60,213 nt of DNA from Verrucomicrobiota bacterium. Lineage in GTDB: Bacteria > Verrucomicrobiota > Verrucomicrobiia > Methylacidiphilales > UBA1321. The stretch is from positions 1 to 60,213 of the forward strand of contig JABDGH010000009.1 of the NCBI GenBank assembly GCA_013286145.1. Reading direction: 5' to 3'. Under the pieces are notes generated by a model. That model saw nothing but the letters and a program-made list of their open reading frames with translations, was not told the DNA's origin and ran no database searches. Within the stretch, counting starts at the first letter, position 1; each line of letters begins with the position of its first letter. This document shows positions 8,168 to 16,974 of this stretch, piece by piece. The translations under genes and the position numbers were made by a program.

Positions 8168-8351
8168 GGGCCGTCTGTTTAACCTTCAAACGGTTTCTTA
8201 CGCTCTCCAAGGATTCACGCGGTTCATTTTTGCGGGAACGTGTCAGAACAGAGTCGTAAAAATCTTCCCAAAGTTCTGCATGTTTTTTCAAATCAATGAC
8301 GACGGCCGTTTTTTTACCATGTTCATCAATCACGAAATTGATACCGCTCAT
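8160..8351 (-). CDS. Antitoxin of RelBE-like pair
   Basis: A 63-residue protein starting MSGINFVIDEHGKKTAVVID, then a helical acidic stretch (AELWEDFYDSVLTRSRKNEPRESLESV) that would wrap the toxin. The 'fv.de.g..tavvi.l..y..l.e...' layout is that of short Phd/RelB-like antitoxins. The ATG at 8351 is preferred to one 12 codons upstream because the extension is hydrophobic and unlike the family. Such antitoxins commonly repress their own operon. Confidence 0.8.
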   Translation of the reverse strand: MSGINFVIDEHGKKTAVVIDLKKHAELWEDFYDSVLTRSRKNEPRESLESVRNRLKVKQTAHA

Positions 8352-8506
8352 GCATTTGAATATGGCATGGAACCTAAAAAACTCCAATGCGTTTGTTAAG
8401 GGTTATGTCGATGATGCTCATCGGTGGGTGGAAAAATAAAAATAGTCACTCATAACTTAAAGACCCCAATCTTGCGCTCCGTACCATCTTAAGTTTAACT
8501 AGGGGA

Positions 8507-9328
8507 GTGCATGATCATCTCTGGCTTTTTCTGGCCACGCTCGGCTACCTGGCCAGCGCGGGATGGGGTCTCTACGCCCTGGGATCGCAGCGACCGATTG
8601 CCAATCGCTGGACGTTCCTTCTGATTGCGCTCGCTTTTGTTTTTCATACGCTTTTTCTGCATCAACGCGGGGAGGCGATCCAACATTGCCCGATTACCAA
8701 TCTGTTTGAGACGCTCGCCTTTTTTTCATGGTCGTTGGTGCTGACCTATCTCGTGGTTGGTCCAGCCTATCACATGTCGATTTTGGGGGCTTTCACTGCG
8801 CCCATTGTATTTCTCATCAACTTTTTTGCTCTCACGGCTCCCATCGATTTGCCCAGCGCCATGCCGCATCTCGGATGGCAATTGGAACTCCACGCCACGC
8901 TTGCTTTGCTGGGGCTGGGCGTGCTTGGGGTCGCCGCCATGGCGGGGCTGGCCTATCTCATCCAGGAACGTCAGTTGAAACGTCACGTCCTGACCTCCTG
9001 GTTTTATGCCTTGCCCAATGTCGGACGACTTGAGGACGTCCAGCAGCGCATTCTTATTTTGGGTTTCATCATTTTTTCAGCCGGGGCCTTCCTCGGATTT
9101 TTCATTCCGCATCAAAACTCCGAGGACTGGGTCAAGATCGTATGGTCGGCGGTGGTCTGGGGAATTTACGCCGCCCTGGTTCTGGTCTTGTGGGCAGGTC
9201 GGCTCAGTCACAAAAAGACAGCGCTGCTTTCCGTGGCCAGTTATATTTTCATTCTGCTTACGTTCTGGGGCATTAATTCCCTGAGCGCATCGCACGTTTT
9301 TCCACATGAGGTGAGTGTTAACCCATGA
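8507..9328 (+). CDS. HemX/CcsA-type membrane protein
   Basis: A 273-residue integral membrane protein with about eight hydrophobic helices, resembling the cytochrome c assembly (CcsA/HemX) family. HemX next to hemA is a frequent arrangement; it is thought to affect HemA level or haem handling, not to be a biosynthetic enzyme. Conserved His residues (FHTLFLHQRG near 50; LELHATLALLG near 129) suit haem binding. It starts at GTG 8507 and overlaps hemA by 4 bp (ATGA), so translation is probably coupled. This is the first gene of the tetrapyrrole operon. Confidence 0.82.
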   Translation: MHDHLWLFLATLGYLASAGWGLYALGSQRPIANRWTFLLIALAFVFHTLFLHQRGEAIQHCPITNLFETLAFFSWSLVLTYLVVGPAYHMSILGAFTAPIVFLINFFALTAPIDLPSAMPHLGWQLELHATLALLGLGVLGVAAMAGLAYLIQERQLKRHVLTSWFYALPNVGRLEDVQQRILILGFIIFSAGAFLGFFIPHQNSEDWVKIVWSAVVWGIYAALVLVLWAGRLSHKKTALLSVASYIFILLTFWGINSLSASHVFPHEVSVNP

Positions 9329-10395
9329 GTGCGCATATCATTTGCGGAGGGTTGACCTTCGAAAAAACGCCGATCGAATTGCGAGAGAAAGTCGCTTTTC
9401 GCGATGTGCAATTACCCGAGGCGTTGAAACAAATGAAGCAACTCCTCGGCTTACGCGAGGCGGTTCTGGTTTCCACCTGCAACCGGGTTGAGTACTTTGG
9501 AGCCACATCGGAACCCGAGCGGGCCGCCGCGGCGTGGCCTGATTTTCTTTGCCGTTTTCATGGTGTGATGGAGGACTTTGCGCCCCTGTCGTTTCAGTTC
9601 CATGACGTGCCGTGCGTGGAGCATCTCTTTTCGGTCGCGTCGGGACTGAAATCGATGGTCGTGGGTGAAACCGAAATTCTCGGACAATTGAAGGATGCCT
9701 ACCAGATTGCGCACAAGCATGGCCAGACCAGCAAGTGGCTCAACCGGCTTTTCCAATCTTCCTTCGCCGCCGCAAAAGCTGTTCGTTCGCGCACGGCCAT
9801 CACGCGCGGAAGTGTCTCGGTCGGTTCGGTTGCGGTCGACCTTGCTGAAAAAATTTTTGGCGAGCTTCACGACTGTCGCGTGATGGTAATCGGGGCCGGG
9901 GATACCAGTGAAAAAACCGCCCGTTCGCTTCTCAGTCATGGTGTGGTTTCGATTCTCGTTGCCAATCGCACTCTTGACCGTGCTGAGGCGCTAGCGCTCG
10001 AACTCAAAGGCGAGGCCGTGCACTGGGATGAATGGGAAAATCGCGCCGCCGATGTGGACATCATGATCAGTTCCACCAGCGCGCCTCATTATGTTCTGAC
10101 ACAGTCCAAGCTCGAGACTCTCTTGAAACGGCGTCAGCGCCGACCGCTTTTCCTGATCGATCTTGCGGTGCCGCGTGATTTCGAGCCATCGATCAATCTG
10201 CTCGACGACGTTTACCTCTACGATATCGATGATCTGCAATCGATTGCCCATGCGCATCTACGTGAAAGGCAGGCCGAAATCACCCGCAGCATCGAAATTC
10301 TCAAGCCACACGTCGAGCGGTACATGGCCTGGGCGAATCGGCAGGCGGGAGAACCCGGACAGGATGACATGCGGACGGGGCTGGTCGTAGCGTGA
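9325..10395 (+). CDS. hemA: Glutamyl-tRNA reductase
   Basis: It reduces glutamyl-tRNA(Glu) to glutamate-1-semialdehyde, the first committed step of C5-pathway tetrapyrrole synthesis. The nucleophile Cys52 is in STCNR; GLKSMVVGETEILGQLKDAY is the next signature; VMVIGAGDTSEKTA is the NADPH-binding loop. At 356 residues it is shorter than the usual ~420, because the C-terminal dimerisation helix region is trimmed after HVERYMAW. It overlaps both hemX-like and hemC by 4 bp. Confidence 0.96.
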   Translation: MSAHIICGGLTFEKTPIELREKVAFRDVQLPEALKQMKQLLGLREAVLVSTCNRVEYFGATSEPERAAAAWPDFLCRFHGVMEDFAPLSFQFHDVPCVEHLFSVASGLKSMVVGETEILGQLKDAYQIAHKHGQTSKWLNRLFQSSFAAAKAVRSRTAITRGSVSVGSVAVDLAEKIFGELHDCRVMVIGAGDTSEKTARSLLSHGVVSILVANRTLDRAEALALELKGEAVHWDEWENRAADVDIMISSTSAPHYVLTQSKLETLLKRRQRRPLFLIDLAVPRDFEPSINLLDDVYLYDIDDLQSIAHAHLRERQAEITRSIEILKPHVERYMAWANRQAGEPGQDDMRTGLVVA

Positions 10396-11297
10396 AACCG
10401 GTGATTCTTGGTAGTCGCGGCAGCGCCTTGGCGCTCGCTCAAACGAAGCTCGTCATGATGGATTTGCAACGTGCGTGGCCCGATCTCAGCTTTGAAATAA
10501 AAATCATCAAGACGCAGGGAGATCGACTTTCGGAACAAGCCGATGCCTCCTCCAGTCAGCCGTTGGGGAAGGGGCTGTTCACGGCGGAACTGGAGCGCGC
10601 GCTCTTAAGCAGCGAAATCGACCTGGCCGTGCATAGCCTGAAAGATTTGCCGACCAGCGATACGGAAGGCCTCATCCTCGCGGCGATTCCGAAACGGGTC
10701 GATGCGCGGGACGTGTTGATTACCCGGGGTGCAAAGAATTTCAATGAACTTCCTGCCGGGGCTATCATCGCCACGGGCAGTCCGCGTCGTGCCGCGCAAT
10801 TGCGATTGGCCCGAAACGATTTTCAGGCGGCGGAAATTCGTGGCAATATCGATACGCGCTTGCGCAAATTCCTTGAGAATCAGAATTGGAGCGGATTGAT
10901 TCTCGCCGCTGCAGGGTTGGAGCGATTACGGCCCGAAGTCTCCGGTTTGACTATTACGCCATTGCCTTTTTCCATCATGTTGCCCGCGCCGGGGCAGGGC
11001 GCACTGGCTTTACAAATTCGGGATGGAGCGAGCGACATCTCCGGGATTGTGAATGTGCTGAATGACTCGATGACCGCAACCCAGGTTGCGACAGAACGAT
11101 CCTTTCTTCAGGCATTGGGTGGCGGCTGCCAGCAGCCCATCGCGGCTTATGCCGAGATTTGCCCGGAAAATAGGTTGAAACTTCACGGGATCGCATGGCT
11201 TGGGGATGAAACGGCACCGAGAAGCGGAGTGCGGTCCGGTTCGATTGACCAACCCGAAGCGTTGGGCCGCGCGCTTGCGGAGGAGATTTCCCGATGA
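10392..11297 (+). CDS. hemC: Porphobilinogen deaminase
   Basis: It polymerises four porphobilinogens into hydroxymethylbilane. ILGSRGSALALAQT at the N-terminus, HSLKDLPT (about residue 80) and TGSPRRAAQL are family signatures. The cofactor-attachment Cys is in LGGGCQQP (about residue 240), where the dipyrromethane binds. Translation starts at GTG within a GTGA overlap with hemA and ends in an ATGA overlap with the next gene. Length is typical at 301 residues. Confidence 0.96.
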   Translation: MKPVILGSRGSALALAQTKLVMMDLQRAWPDLSFEIKIIKTQGDRLSEQADASSSQPLGKGLFTAELERALLSSEIDLAVHSLKDLPTSDTEGLILAAIPKRVDARDVLITRGAKNFNELPAGAIIATGSPRRAAQLRLARNDFQAAEIRGNIDTRLRKFLENQNWSGLILAAAGLERLRPEVSGLTITPLPFSIMLPAPGQGALALQIRDGASDISGIVNVLNDSMTATQVATERSFLQALGGGCQQPIAAYAEICPENRLKLHGIAWLGDETAPRSGVRSGSIDQPEALGRALAEEISR

Positions 11298-12823
11298 GCG
11301 AATTGGTGAAAACGGGGCGTGTCTATCTTGTCGGTGCCGGACCCGGTGCGTTGGGTCTGATCACGCTTCGTGCGGAACAATTGATCAGGCAGGCCGATGT
11401 GCTTGTTTATGATTATCTCTGCAATCCGGAAATATTGAGATGGGTGCGACCTGGTTCAGAAATCGTTTATGCCGGGAAATCGGGTTCGGTGCAGAGATTG
11501 ACGCAGGATAAAATCAACCTCCTCCTGATTGAGCATGCCCGGGCAGGAAAGCAGGTTGTGCGGCTCAAGGGCGGCGACCCCTACGTCTTTGGCCGGGGTG
11601 GTGAGGAGGCGCAGAATCTCGCACGTGCAGGAATTCCATTCGAGGTTGTGCCGGGCATTACGTCGGCGATTGCTGCGCCCGCTTACGCTGGCATTCCGCT
11701 CACACACCGCGATTTTGCCTCGACGGTGACATTCGTCACGGGACACGAGGATCCGGCTAAGCCTGACTCCACCATTGATTGGCCTCAATTGGCACAACTG
11801 CGCGGAACGAAAATATTTCTCATGGGAGTGAAAAGACTAAGGGAAATCGCTGATCGTTTGATGACGGAGGGAGCTGATCCAGCAATGCCCGTCGCGCTGG
11901 TGCGGTGGGGTACCACGGCGCGGCAGGAAAGCCTGGAGGGAACGCTGGGAACCATCGCCGATCTCGTGGAGAAACGCGGCTTTAAAGCGCCCGCCATCAT
12001 TATTGTTGGCGATGTTGTGAAACTACGAAGCGAGCTGAATTGGTATGAAGCATTGCCGCTTTGGGGCCAGCGCGTGGTTGTGACTCGTACGCGTCAGCAG
12101 GCCAGCGGCCTGACGGAACGGCTCGCGCAACTGGGAGCCGATGTTCTTGAAATTCCGACCATTCGTATCGTGCCGCTTTCGCTTGGTGATGTTCAACAAA
12201 AGACGCTCAAGGTTTTCTCGCAACATTTCGACTGGGTCGTTTTTACCAGTCCGAATGCAGTCGATTTGTTCTTTTCCGAGTTCTTTAAAGTTACGCCGGA
12301 TTTGCGGGATTTGGGGTCAGTCAAGATCGCAGCGGTCGGATCGGCTACAGCGAAGAAACTGTCCGATCTCCATTTACGAATCGATTTACAACCCGATATT
12401 TTCACAACGGAAAAATTAGCCGAGGTGTTGATTGGTCGTATGGCTTCATCTGAGCGCATTTGCCTGCCGCGCGGGCGTCTCGCCGATGCGGAATTGACGA
12501 ATCGGTTGCGCACGGGCGGTGGTGTTGTGGAGGAATGGGTTCTCTATGATACGCAACCGGAACAGGAAGATCCGACTGGAGTCCGTGCTCGCTATGTGCA
12601 GGAAGGGGCGCATTGGATCATGTTTACCAGTTCAAGCACGGTGGAAAATTGGCATGCGTTGAATCTTCAATCGGTGCCGGATGCGCCTATGCCGAAAATC
12701 ATCAGCATGGGGCCGGTTACAAGCGCCACATTAAAAAAACTAGGTTATGAAATCGCCGCCCAAGCGCCAGCATCGACGCTCGATTCGTTGGTGGAGACTA
12801 TTTGTCGATTAATTGCGAAATAG
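11294..12823 (+). CDS. cobA-hemD: Fused uroporphyrinogen-III methyltransferase / synthase
   Basis: A bifunctional 509-residue protein. Residues 1-250 are the SAM-dependent uroporphyrinogen-III C-methyltransferase (GAGPGALGLITLRA, LIRQADVLVYD, RLKGGDPYVFGRGGEE, VPGITSAIAAPAYAGIPLTHR), leading to precorrin-2 and sirohaem or cobalamin. Residues ~258-509 are uroporphyrinogen-III synthase (RVVVTRTRQQASGL, FTSPNAVDLFF, AVGSATAKKL), which closes hydroxymethylbilane with ring inversion. The fusion is common in several phyla and couples the branch point directly. It is the last gene of the hem operon. Confidence 0.95.
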   Translation: MSELVKTGRVYLVGAGPGALGLITLRAEQLIRQADVLVYDYLCNPEILRWVRPGSEIVYAGKSGSVQRLTQDKINLLLIEHARAGKQVVRLKGGDPYVFGRGGEEAQNLARAGIPFEVVPGITSAIAAPAYAGIPLTHRDFASTVTFVTGHEDPAKPDSTIDWPQLAQLRGTKIFLMGVKRLREIADRLMTEGADPAMPVALVRWGTTARQESLEGTLGTIADLVEKRGFKAPAIIIVGDVVKLRSELNWYEALPLWGQRVVVTRTRQQASGLTERLAQLGADVLEIPTIRIVPLSLGDVQQKTLKVFSQHFDWVVFTSPNAVDLFFSEFFKVTPDLRDLGSVKIAAVGSATAKKLSDLHLRIDLQPDIFTTEKLAEVLIGRMASSERICLPRGRLADAELTNRLRTGGGVVEEWVLYDTQPEQEDPTGVRARYVQEGAHWIMFTSSSTVENWHALNLQSVPDAPMPKIISMGPVTSATLKKLGYEIAAQAPASTLDSLVETICRLIAK

Positions 12824-12839
12824 ATTCTAGGATCACTCC

Positions 12840-13196
12840 ATGCCGACAATAGATGAATTAATGGATGAGGGGAACGGTGCGCTGGCGATCGGCGAACTGG
12901 AAGAGTCGGTGAAATATTTTCGTCAGGTTATCGAGCAGGATCCCCAATTTCAGGATGGCTGGCACGCCTTGAGCATGGCTCTCTATAAACTGGATCGATA
13001 TGAAGAATCGATCGAGGCAGGTAAACGTGCGGCAGAAATCGATCCGAATAATCAGTTTGTCTGGTCAAGCCTTTCACTGGCCTATAATGCCAATAAGCAG
13101 AAAGCCGAAGCCGAGGCGGCGGGAGCAAAGGCGCGCATTATCTCATGGGGTGGTAAAGTCAAGTTGGATGCGCCCAATGCAAATCCACCCGAATAG
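12840..13196 (+). CDS. Small TPR protein
   Basis: A 118-residue protein of about three tetratricopeptide repeats (EGNGALAIGELEESVKYF; DGWHALSMALYKLDRYEESI; WSSLSLAYNANKQ), a helical protein-binding scaffold. It starts 16 bp after cobA-hemD and may be the tail of that operon. There is no signal peptide, so it should be cytoplasmic. The partner is unknown. Confidence 0.8.
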   Translation: MPTIDELMDEGNGALAIGELEESVKYFRQVIEQDPQFQDGWHALSMALYKLDRYEESIEAGKRAAEIDPNNQFVWSSLSLAYNANKQKAEAEAAGAKARIISWGGKVKLDAPNANPPE

Positions 13197-13279
13197 GATT
13201 CCGAAATATATCTGTATTATTTTATATCTAGATAAAATATAGAGTTGCGTCTCAGATGCTAATCCTATAACTATGTCAC

Positions 13280-13678
13280 ATGTCATTATCTAATCTAAGT
13301 AGCGCTCAATTAGCGCAGCTAATCAGTCTGGTAAAAGAAAAAGAATCGCTTCAGACGAAGCTGGATCGGGTCGATCAGGCTCTCAGGTCACTTGAGAGCG
13401 GAGGATCAGTTCCGAAACGGCGGGGTCGCAAGCCGGGTCGTCCCCCCTCTGTCAAAGGAGCTGCAAAGACGGGCAAGCGGAGTAAACGCGGCAAGCGTTT
13501 GAAAGAACCGCTGCTCAAGGCGCTGAAAAGCGCTGGTTCCAGTGGGATCACCGTCAAGGAATTGGCTGCCAAGTTGAAGGTCAAACCGGGCAATATTTTT
13601 AGCTGGTTCTATACGACTGGTAAAAAGATCAAGGGAATCAATAAGATCGGTGAAGCGAGATACGCTCTTTCGTCCTAA
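13280..13678 (+). CDS. AT-hook-like DNA-binding protein with coiled coil and winged helix
   Basis: This 132-residue basic protein has three parts: an N-terminal coiled coil (about 10-38, LAQLISLVKEKESLQTKLDR), a Lys/Arg/Pro segment with AT-hook-like RRGRKPGRPPS (about 48-58), and a C-terminal helix-turn-helix or winged-helix domain (KEPLLKALKSAGSSGITVKE...LKVKPGNIFSWFYTTGKK). The plan suggests a dimeric nucleoid-associated or regulatory protein binding AT-rich minor groove. No exact family is claimed. The AT-rich leader (13200-13245) with imperfect dyad symmetry could be its own binding region. Confidence 0.7.
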   Translation: MSLSNLSSAQLAQLISLVKEKESLQTKLDRVDQALRSLESGGSVPKRRGRKPGRPPSVKGAAKTGKRSKRGKRLKEPLLKALKSAGSSGITVKELAAKLKVKPGNIFSWFYTTGKKIKGINKIGEARYALSS

Positions 13679-13709
13679 ATTAGCAGGGCACGCCCGGTCG
13701 TTGAATTCC

Positions 13710-14609
13710 TTAGGGATTGACGGCCGGGCTTTCCGCGAGAGCCTTGTCCTTGGATTCAAGGCTGGCCTCTATCTCGATCCGGTTAAGTGGATCGTCCCGT
13801 TTGTCACGGGATTGCTCTGCGATCTTGACTGCCGCATCCATCCCCTTGATGACGTGTCCGAAAACCGTGTATTGGTCATCGAGGCTCGGGCAGGGAGCGA
13901 CGCAAATATAGAATTGGCTTCCGTTCGATTCGCGCTGCGGATTCACCGAATCGGGTAGCCGGGCCATGGCAACAGCGCCACGATCATGTTTCAGCCCGAT
14001 CTCAGGTGACAGGGTATAACCCGGCCCTCCCTGGCCGTCATTGGCGCGATCATTCGATTTGGAATTGGGATCGCCTCCTTGAATCATAAAATTCGGGATG
14101 ACCCGGTGGAATGTCGTGTGGTTATAAAACCCATTGGAAACCAGCTTGCGAAAATTCTCACAAGTCTTGGGCGCGGCGGTGTCATCCAATTTGATGATGA
14201 TGCGCCCGAACGATGTCCGAAGCACCACAACCTGTTCTTGCTCGGTTTCTTTTCTGGATGCCTGTGAATCGGATGGCGGCAGCGTGGAAATTACCACGGG
14301 CGGGGAATCTGTCGGCGGAGTCGAAGCTGGCGTATTGGTGGCGGGCATCGAAGCAGCCTCGGAAACGGCACCGGGAGAGGAATCAAGCTTGCTGGACTCG
14401 GACTCGACGGGGGCTGAAACGGGCTTTTCCTGGGGAGAAGTTTTATTGGATGACGAGGTTTCCTCAGTCGGTTGTCCGGTAAGATCGGAATCACTTCGTG
14501 CAACCGTCGCACTGCCTGCCTCCGATTGCGCCTGATTCGCGGGTTTGTGGTGGTCACATCCCGCCAGCAGAACAACTATCAAGATTAGACCGAACTGTGA
14601 TTTCTTCAT
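13710..14609 (-). CDS. Lipoprotein cyclophilin-type peptidyl-prolyl isomerase
   Basis: A 299-residue lipoprotein: LILIVVLLAGC gives a lipobox with Cys18. A low-complexity Ser/Thr/Pro linker (about 25-125) leads to a cyclophilin domain. Signatures are FHRVIPNFMIQGGDP (catalytic Arg plus the MIQGG motif), GSQFYI, and DQYTVFGHVIKGMD. It should speed Xaa-Pro isomerisation in the periplasm from a membrane anchor. Its ATG overlaps the ygfZ stop by 4 bp. Confidence 0.9.
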   Translation of the reverse strand: MKKSQFGLILIVVLLAGCDHHKPANQAQSEAGSATVARSDSDLTGQPTEETSSSNKTSPQEKPVSAPVESESSKLDSSPGAVSEAASMPATNTPASTPPTDSPPVVISTLPPSDSQASRKETEQEQVVVLRTSFGRIIIKLDDTAAPKTCENFRKLVSNGFYNHTTFHRVIPNFMIQGGDPNSKSNDRANDGQGGPGYTLSPEIGLKHDRGAVAMARLPDSVNPQRESNGSQFYICVAPCPSLDDQYTVFGHVIKGMDAAVKIAEQSRDKRDDPLNRIEIEASLESKDKALAESPAVNP

Positions 14610-15493
14610 GGCTTTGCAGCACTTAAAGGCGTCGTTACCGTCAGGTCAAGATTCTTGGCCTGCAACACTGTTCCCACCTCGGCGAGCTGACGCTGCACAT
14701 AGGCCAGGGCGATTCCTTTTTCCAGTCGCGGGGAAAATCCGGCGCTGGTGACAACCCCGATTTCGCGGTCACCCTGCATAAGCTTAGCTTGGGCTTCCGG
14801 AAAAGAGGCCGAATCGGACTTTAAAAAGACGAGAGTGCGGTTGACGTGCCCCACGCTTTTGAGCCGGGCGATGGTTTCCTGGCCGACATAGCAACCCTTG
14901 GTATAACTGATGGCTTGGATCATGCGTGGACCAGCTTCGGGCGGCAGCGTCGTCGTGGTCAATTCCATGCCCCAATACGGGATGCCATGTTCGAGGCGCA
15001 AGGTTTCGATTACATCGGCTTCCACGCTTTCGCCCACCATGATCGGACTTGAACCCGAGGTCCAGACGTCGTGCCCCGGTAATCCGAATCGTGCATTTGA
15101 AATGACAAATCCTGCTTCAGGCGCAGGTGGTGCGGTGACGCCAAAAACATGGCTTAGTTTCCAAAGATCGGTCACATCTTCAAAGAGGGCATCATCGGCG
15201 ATAAGATATTTTTCCAATCGTGCGCCAAGGCTTTCGTGTAAGGCCAAATCGGCATCGAGATAAAATTTCGCGCCGTGAAGCGCCACATGCACATCGCCCT
15301 CCATGCGTCCCTTGGCTGTGCATACGGCCGCGTAACAGGCTTGGCCATCCTTGAGGGCGACGATGTCGTTGGTGACTTGGCCGTTGAGATAGCGCGCGCT
15401 GTCCGGGCCTGTCAGCCGCCACAATGCCCTCGGTGAGAGAACAAAGGTGAGTGAGTCACCCGCCAGGAGTCGGCGATATACGTCAAGGTTCAT
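14606..15493 (-). CDS. ygfZ: YgfZ/GcvT-like folate-binding protein
   Basis: A 295-residue protein of the YgfZ family, which helps assemble or repair certain Fe-S proteins and binds tetrahydrofolate. The hallmark KGCYVGQETIAR is at about residues 193-204, with the invariant Cys. The N-terminal LTGPDSARYLNGQVTND is the GcvT-like folate fold. It lies upstream of and overlaps the cyclophilin gene. Confidence 0.92.
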   Translation of the reverse strand: MNLDVYRRLLAGDSLTFVLSPRALWRLTGPDSARYLNGQVTNDIVALKDGQACYAAVCTAKGRMEGDVHVALHGAKFYLDADLALHESLGARLEKYLIADDALFEDVTDLWKLSHVFGVTAPPAPEAGFVISNARFGLPGHDVWTSGSSPIMVGESVEADVIETLRLEHGIPYWGMELTTTTLPPEAGPRMIQAISYTKGCYVGQETIARLKSVGHVNRTLVFLKSDSASFPEAQAKLMQGDREIGVVTSAGFSPRLEKGIALAYVQRQLAEVGTVLQAKNLDLTVTTPLSAAKP

Positions 15494-15546
15494 GGGAAAA
15501 CAATAGAGCCTATTTTATTTTTAGAAACCCTCGGTTTACCTATCGC

Positions 15547-15978
15547 GTCATTCCGAGCGAAGTCGAGGAATCGGTATGCTGCCATTTTCCCAATGAGCCG
15601 ATAAATCCGACCATTGAGGATTCATCTTTTCGATGAGTTTTAATTTTTTACTTCGATTCCATTTTTTGAGTTGAGTCTCACGTGCAATGGCTGTTGTCAT
15701 GTCCGGAAATAGTTCATAATAAACCAAGCGATCCAACCCGTAGCGTTTGGCCCACCCGTTTTCTTTCCTCTCGCGATAATGCCATAATCGCTGTTCGATA
15801 TTGCCTGTGACCCCAATGTAGATCGTACGATAAACATTGGCTAAAATATAGATGGCGGGTTGCCGGGACATATAAGTGACTCGGTATGAAAAACTTTTAC
15901 TAACCGATTCCTCAATTCCACCTCGGGATAGTCTGCTGCTTGCAAGAGCTTTGGTGGCTCGGTTCCATTCGGAATGAC
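15547..15978. mobile_element. Palindrome-bounded element carrying a GIY-YIG nuclease gene
   Basis: A 432-bp unit bounded by inverted arms of unequal length: a 29-nt arm GTCATTCCGAGCGAAGTCGA.. (15547-15575) and a 76-nt arm (15903-15978) that shares both ends with it in inverse orientation. The GIY-YIG gene lies between them and its last ten codons and stop are inside the short arm. The gene-less element at 51726-51857 has arms of exactly the same lengths, with conserved outer ~23 and inner ~24 nt of the long arm around a variable ~26-nt middle. Mobility is inferred. Confidence 0.65.
15548..15871 (-). CDS. GIY-YIG family nuclease-like protein
   Basis: A 107-residue single-domain protein. It has the two GIY-YIG strands (IYIL at 7-10, IYIG at 17-20), Arg28 (NIEQRLWHYRE) and Glu65 (AIARETQLKKW), the residues expected for metal-dependent hydrolysis, and the KLKLIEKMNPQW tail of the small UvrC-N/YhbQ-like class. 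The final residues IPIPRLRSE and stop are encoded by the flanking repeat. No DNA-binding domain is fused. Small GIY-YIG genes of this class are often annotated without known function; linking it to movement or maintenance of the surrounding palindromes is my inference. Confidence 0.88.
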   Translation of the reverse strand: MSRQPAIYILANVYRTIYIGVTGNIEQRLWHYRERKENGWAKRYGLDRLVYYELFPDMTTAIARETQLKKWNRSKKLKLIEKMNPQWSDLSAHWENGSIPIPRLRSE

Positions 15979-15986
15979 ACTCTTTT

Positions 15987-16799
15987 TTAAGAAACTTTTT
16001 CTTCGATCACCGGATTGCGCAGGATGCCGATCCCTTCAATTTCAATCTCCACTACGTCGCCCGCCTTGAGATAAACAGGCGGTTTACGTCCCATGCCCAC
16101 GCCTTCGGGTGTGCCGGTTAAAATCAAGGTATTCGCTTCAAGTGTCGTGCTGCCGCTCAGGAACTCGATGATTTTTGGGACATTGAAAATCATGTCCCGC
16201 GTATTGCTTTGTTGCATGGTCACACCATTCACACGGGTCGAAATGGCGAGGTTATTCGGATCCTTCACGCTGTCGCTCGTTACAAGGGTAGGGCCAAGCG
16301 GACAAAAGGTATCGAATGTCTTTGCGCGACACCACTGGGAACCACCCCAAATCTTCTGCCAGTCTCGGGCACTGACATCGTTGCCGATGGTATAACCGAG
16401 GACATAATCCAGGGCGTCCGCAGCGGAGACGTTCTTGCATTCGTAACCGATGACAACGCCTAGTTCCCCTTCAAAATCGACCTGGTCGCTGCGCAGATGC
16501 CGAGGCAGGATAATTGGCCCTTCAGGATCCTGAATCGCTGTCGGACTTTTCAGGAAAACGATCGGATGCTCAGGAGCTTTCGCGCCAGTTTCCTCGGCAT
16601 GTTTCCGGTAATTCAGGCCGATCCCATAGATGGTTTTAGGCTCGACGGGGGCGAGTAACCCGAGGACTTCAATGCGCTCATTGGTGATTTTGACTTCTCC
16701 GAAAGAAAGGTCACCACTGAGGCCTGAAAAATTCACGCCGTCATCCGACGTTGCCATGCGGATTTGGTGTGCCTTATCGCGCACGCGATAAATCTTCAT
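15987..16799 (-). CDS. Fumarylacetoacetate hydrolase family protein
   Basis: A 270-residue FAH-family enzyme. These split or decarboxylate C-C bonds in oxo-acids (for example acylpyruvate or homoprotocatechuate catabolites). The metal-site pattern is visible: GIGLNYRKHAEE (about 60-71), then DFEGELGVVIG (Glu...Glu), and GYTIGNDVSARDWQ with its Asp; then KTFDTFCPLGP and LILTGTPEGVGMGRKPP. The exact substrate cannot be read from sequence. It stands alone beside the GIY-YIG element. Confidence 0.92.
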   Translation of the reverse strand: MKIYRVRDKAHQIRMATSDDGVNFSGLSGDLSFGEVKITNERIEVLGLLAPVEPKTIYGIGLNYRKHAEETGAKAPEHPIVFLKSPTAIQDPEGPIILPRHLRSDQVDFEGELGVVIGYECKNVSAADALDYVLGYTIGNDVSARDWQKIWGGSQWCRAKTFDTFCPLGPTLVTSDSVKDPNNLAISTRVNGVTMQQSNTRDMIFNVPKIIEFLSGSTTLEANTLILTGTPEGVGMGRKPPVYLKAGDVVEIEIEGIGILRNPVIEEKVS

Positions 16800-16974
16800 G
16801 GTGATTTTATAGAATAAAACTTTATGGGGCGCGAGCAGAATGAAACAGGTGTTGTCCAGTTGAAGCGTCTCGAAGGCCTGCTTTTTTTAGGTAAAACGCA
16901 CCGCCTCTCCTTTACGCCTGCTTCGCCTTGCGCTACGCTTTGGATTCTGTGAACCAGCGTGATTTGAGACATCC

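Noticed and set aside
13214-13240. AT-rich dyad (TATCTAGATA core) as a terminator after the TPR gene
   Set aside because: The stem is short, AT-only and not followed by a T run; at most a binding site for the adjacent DNA-binding protein.
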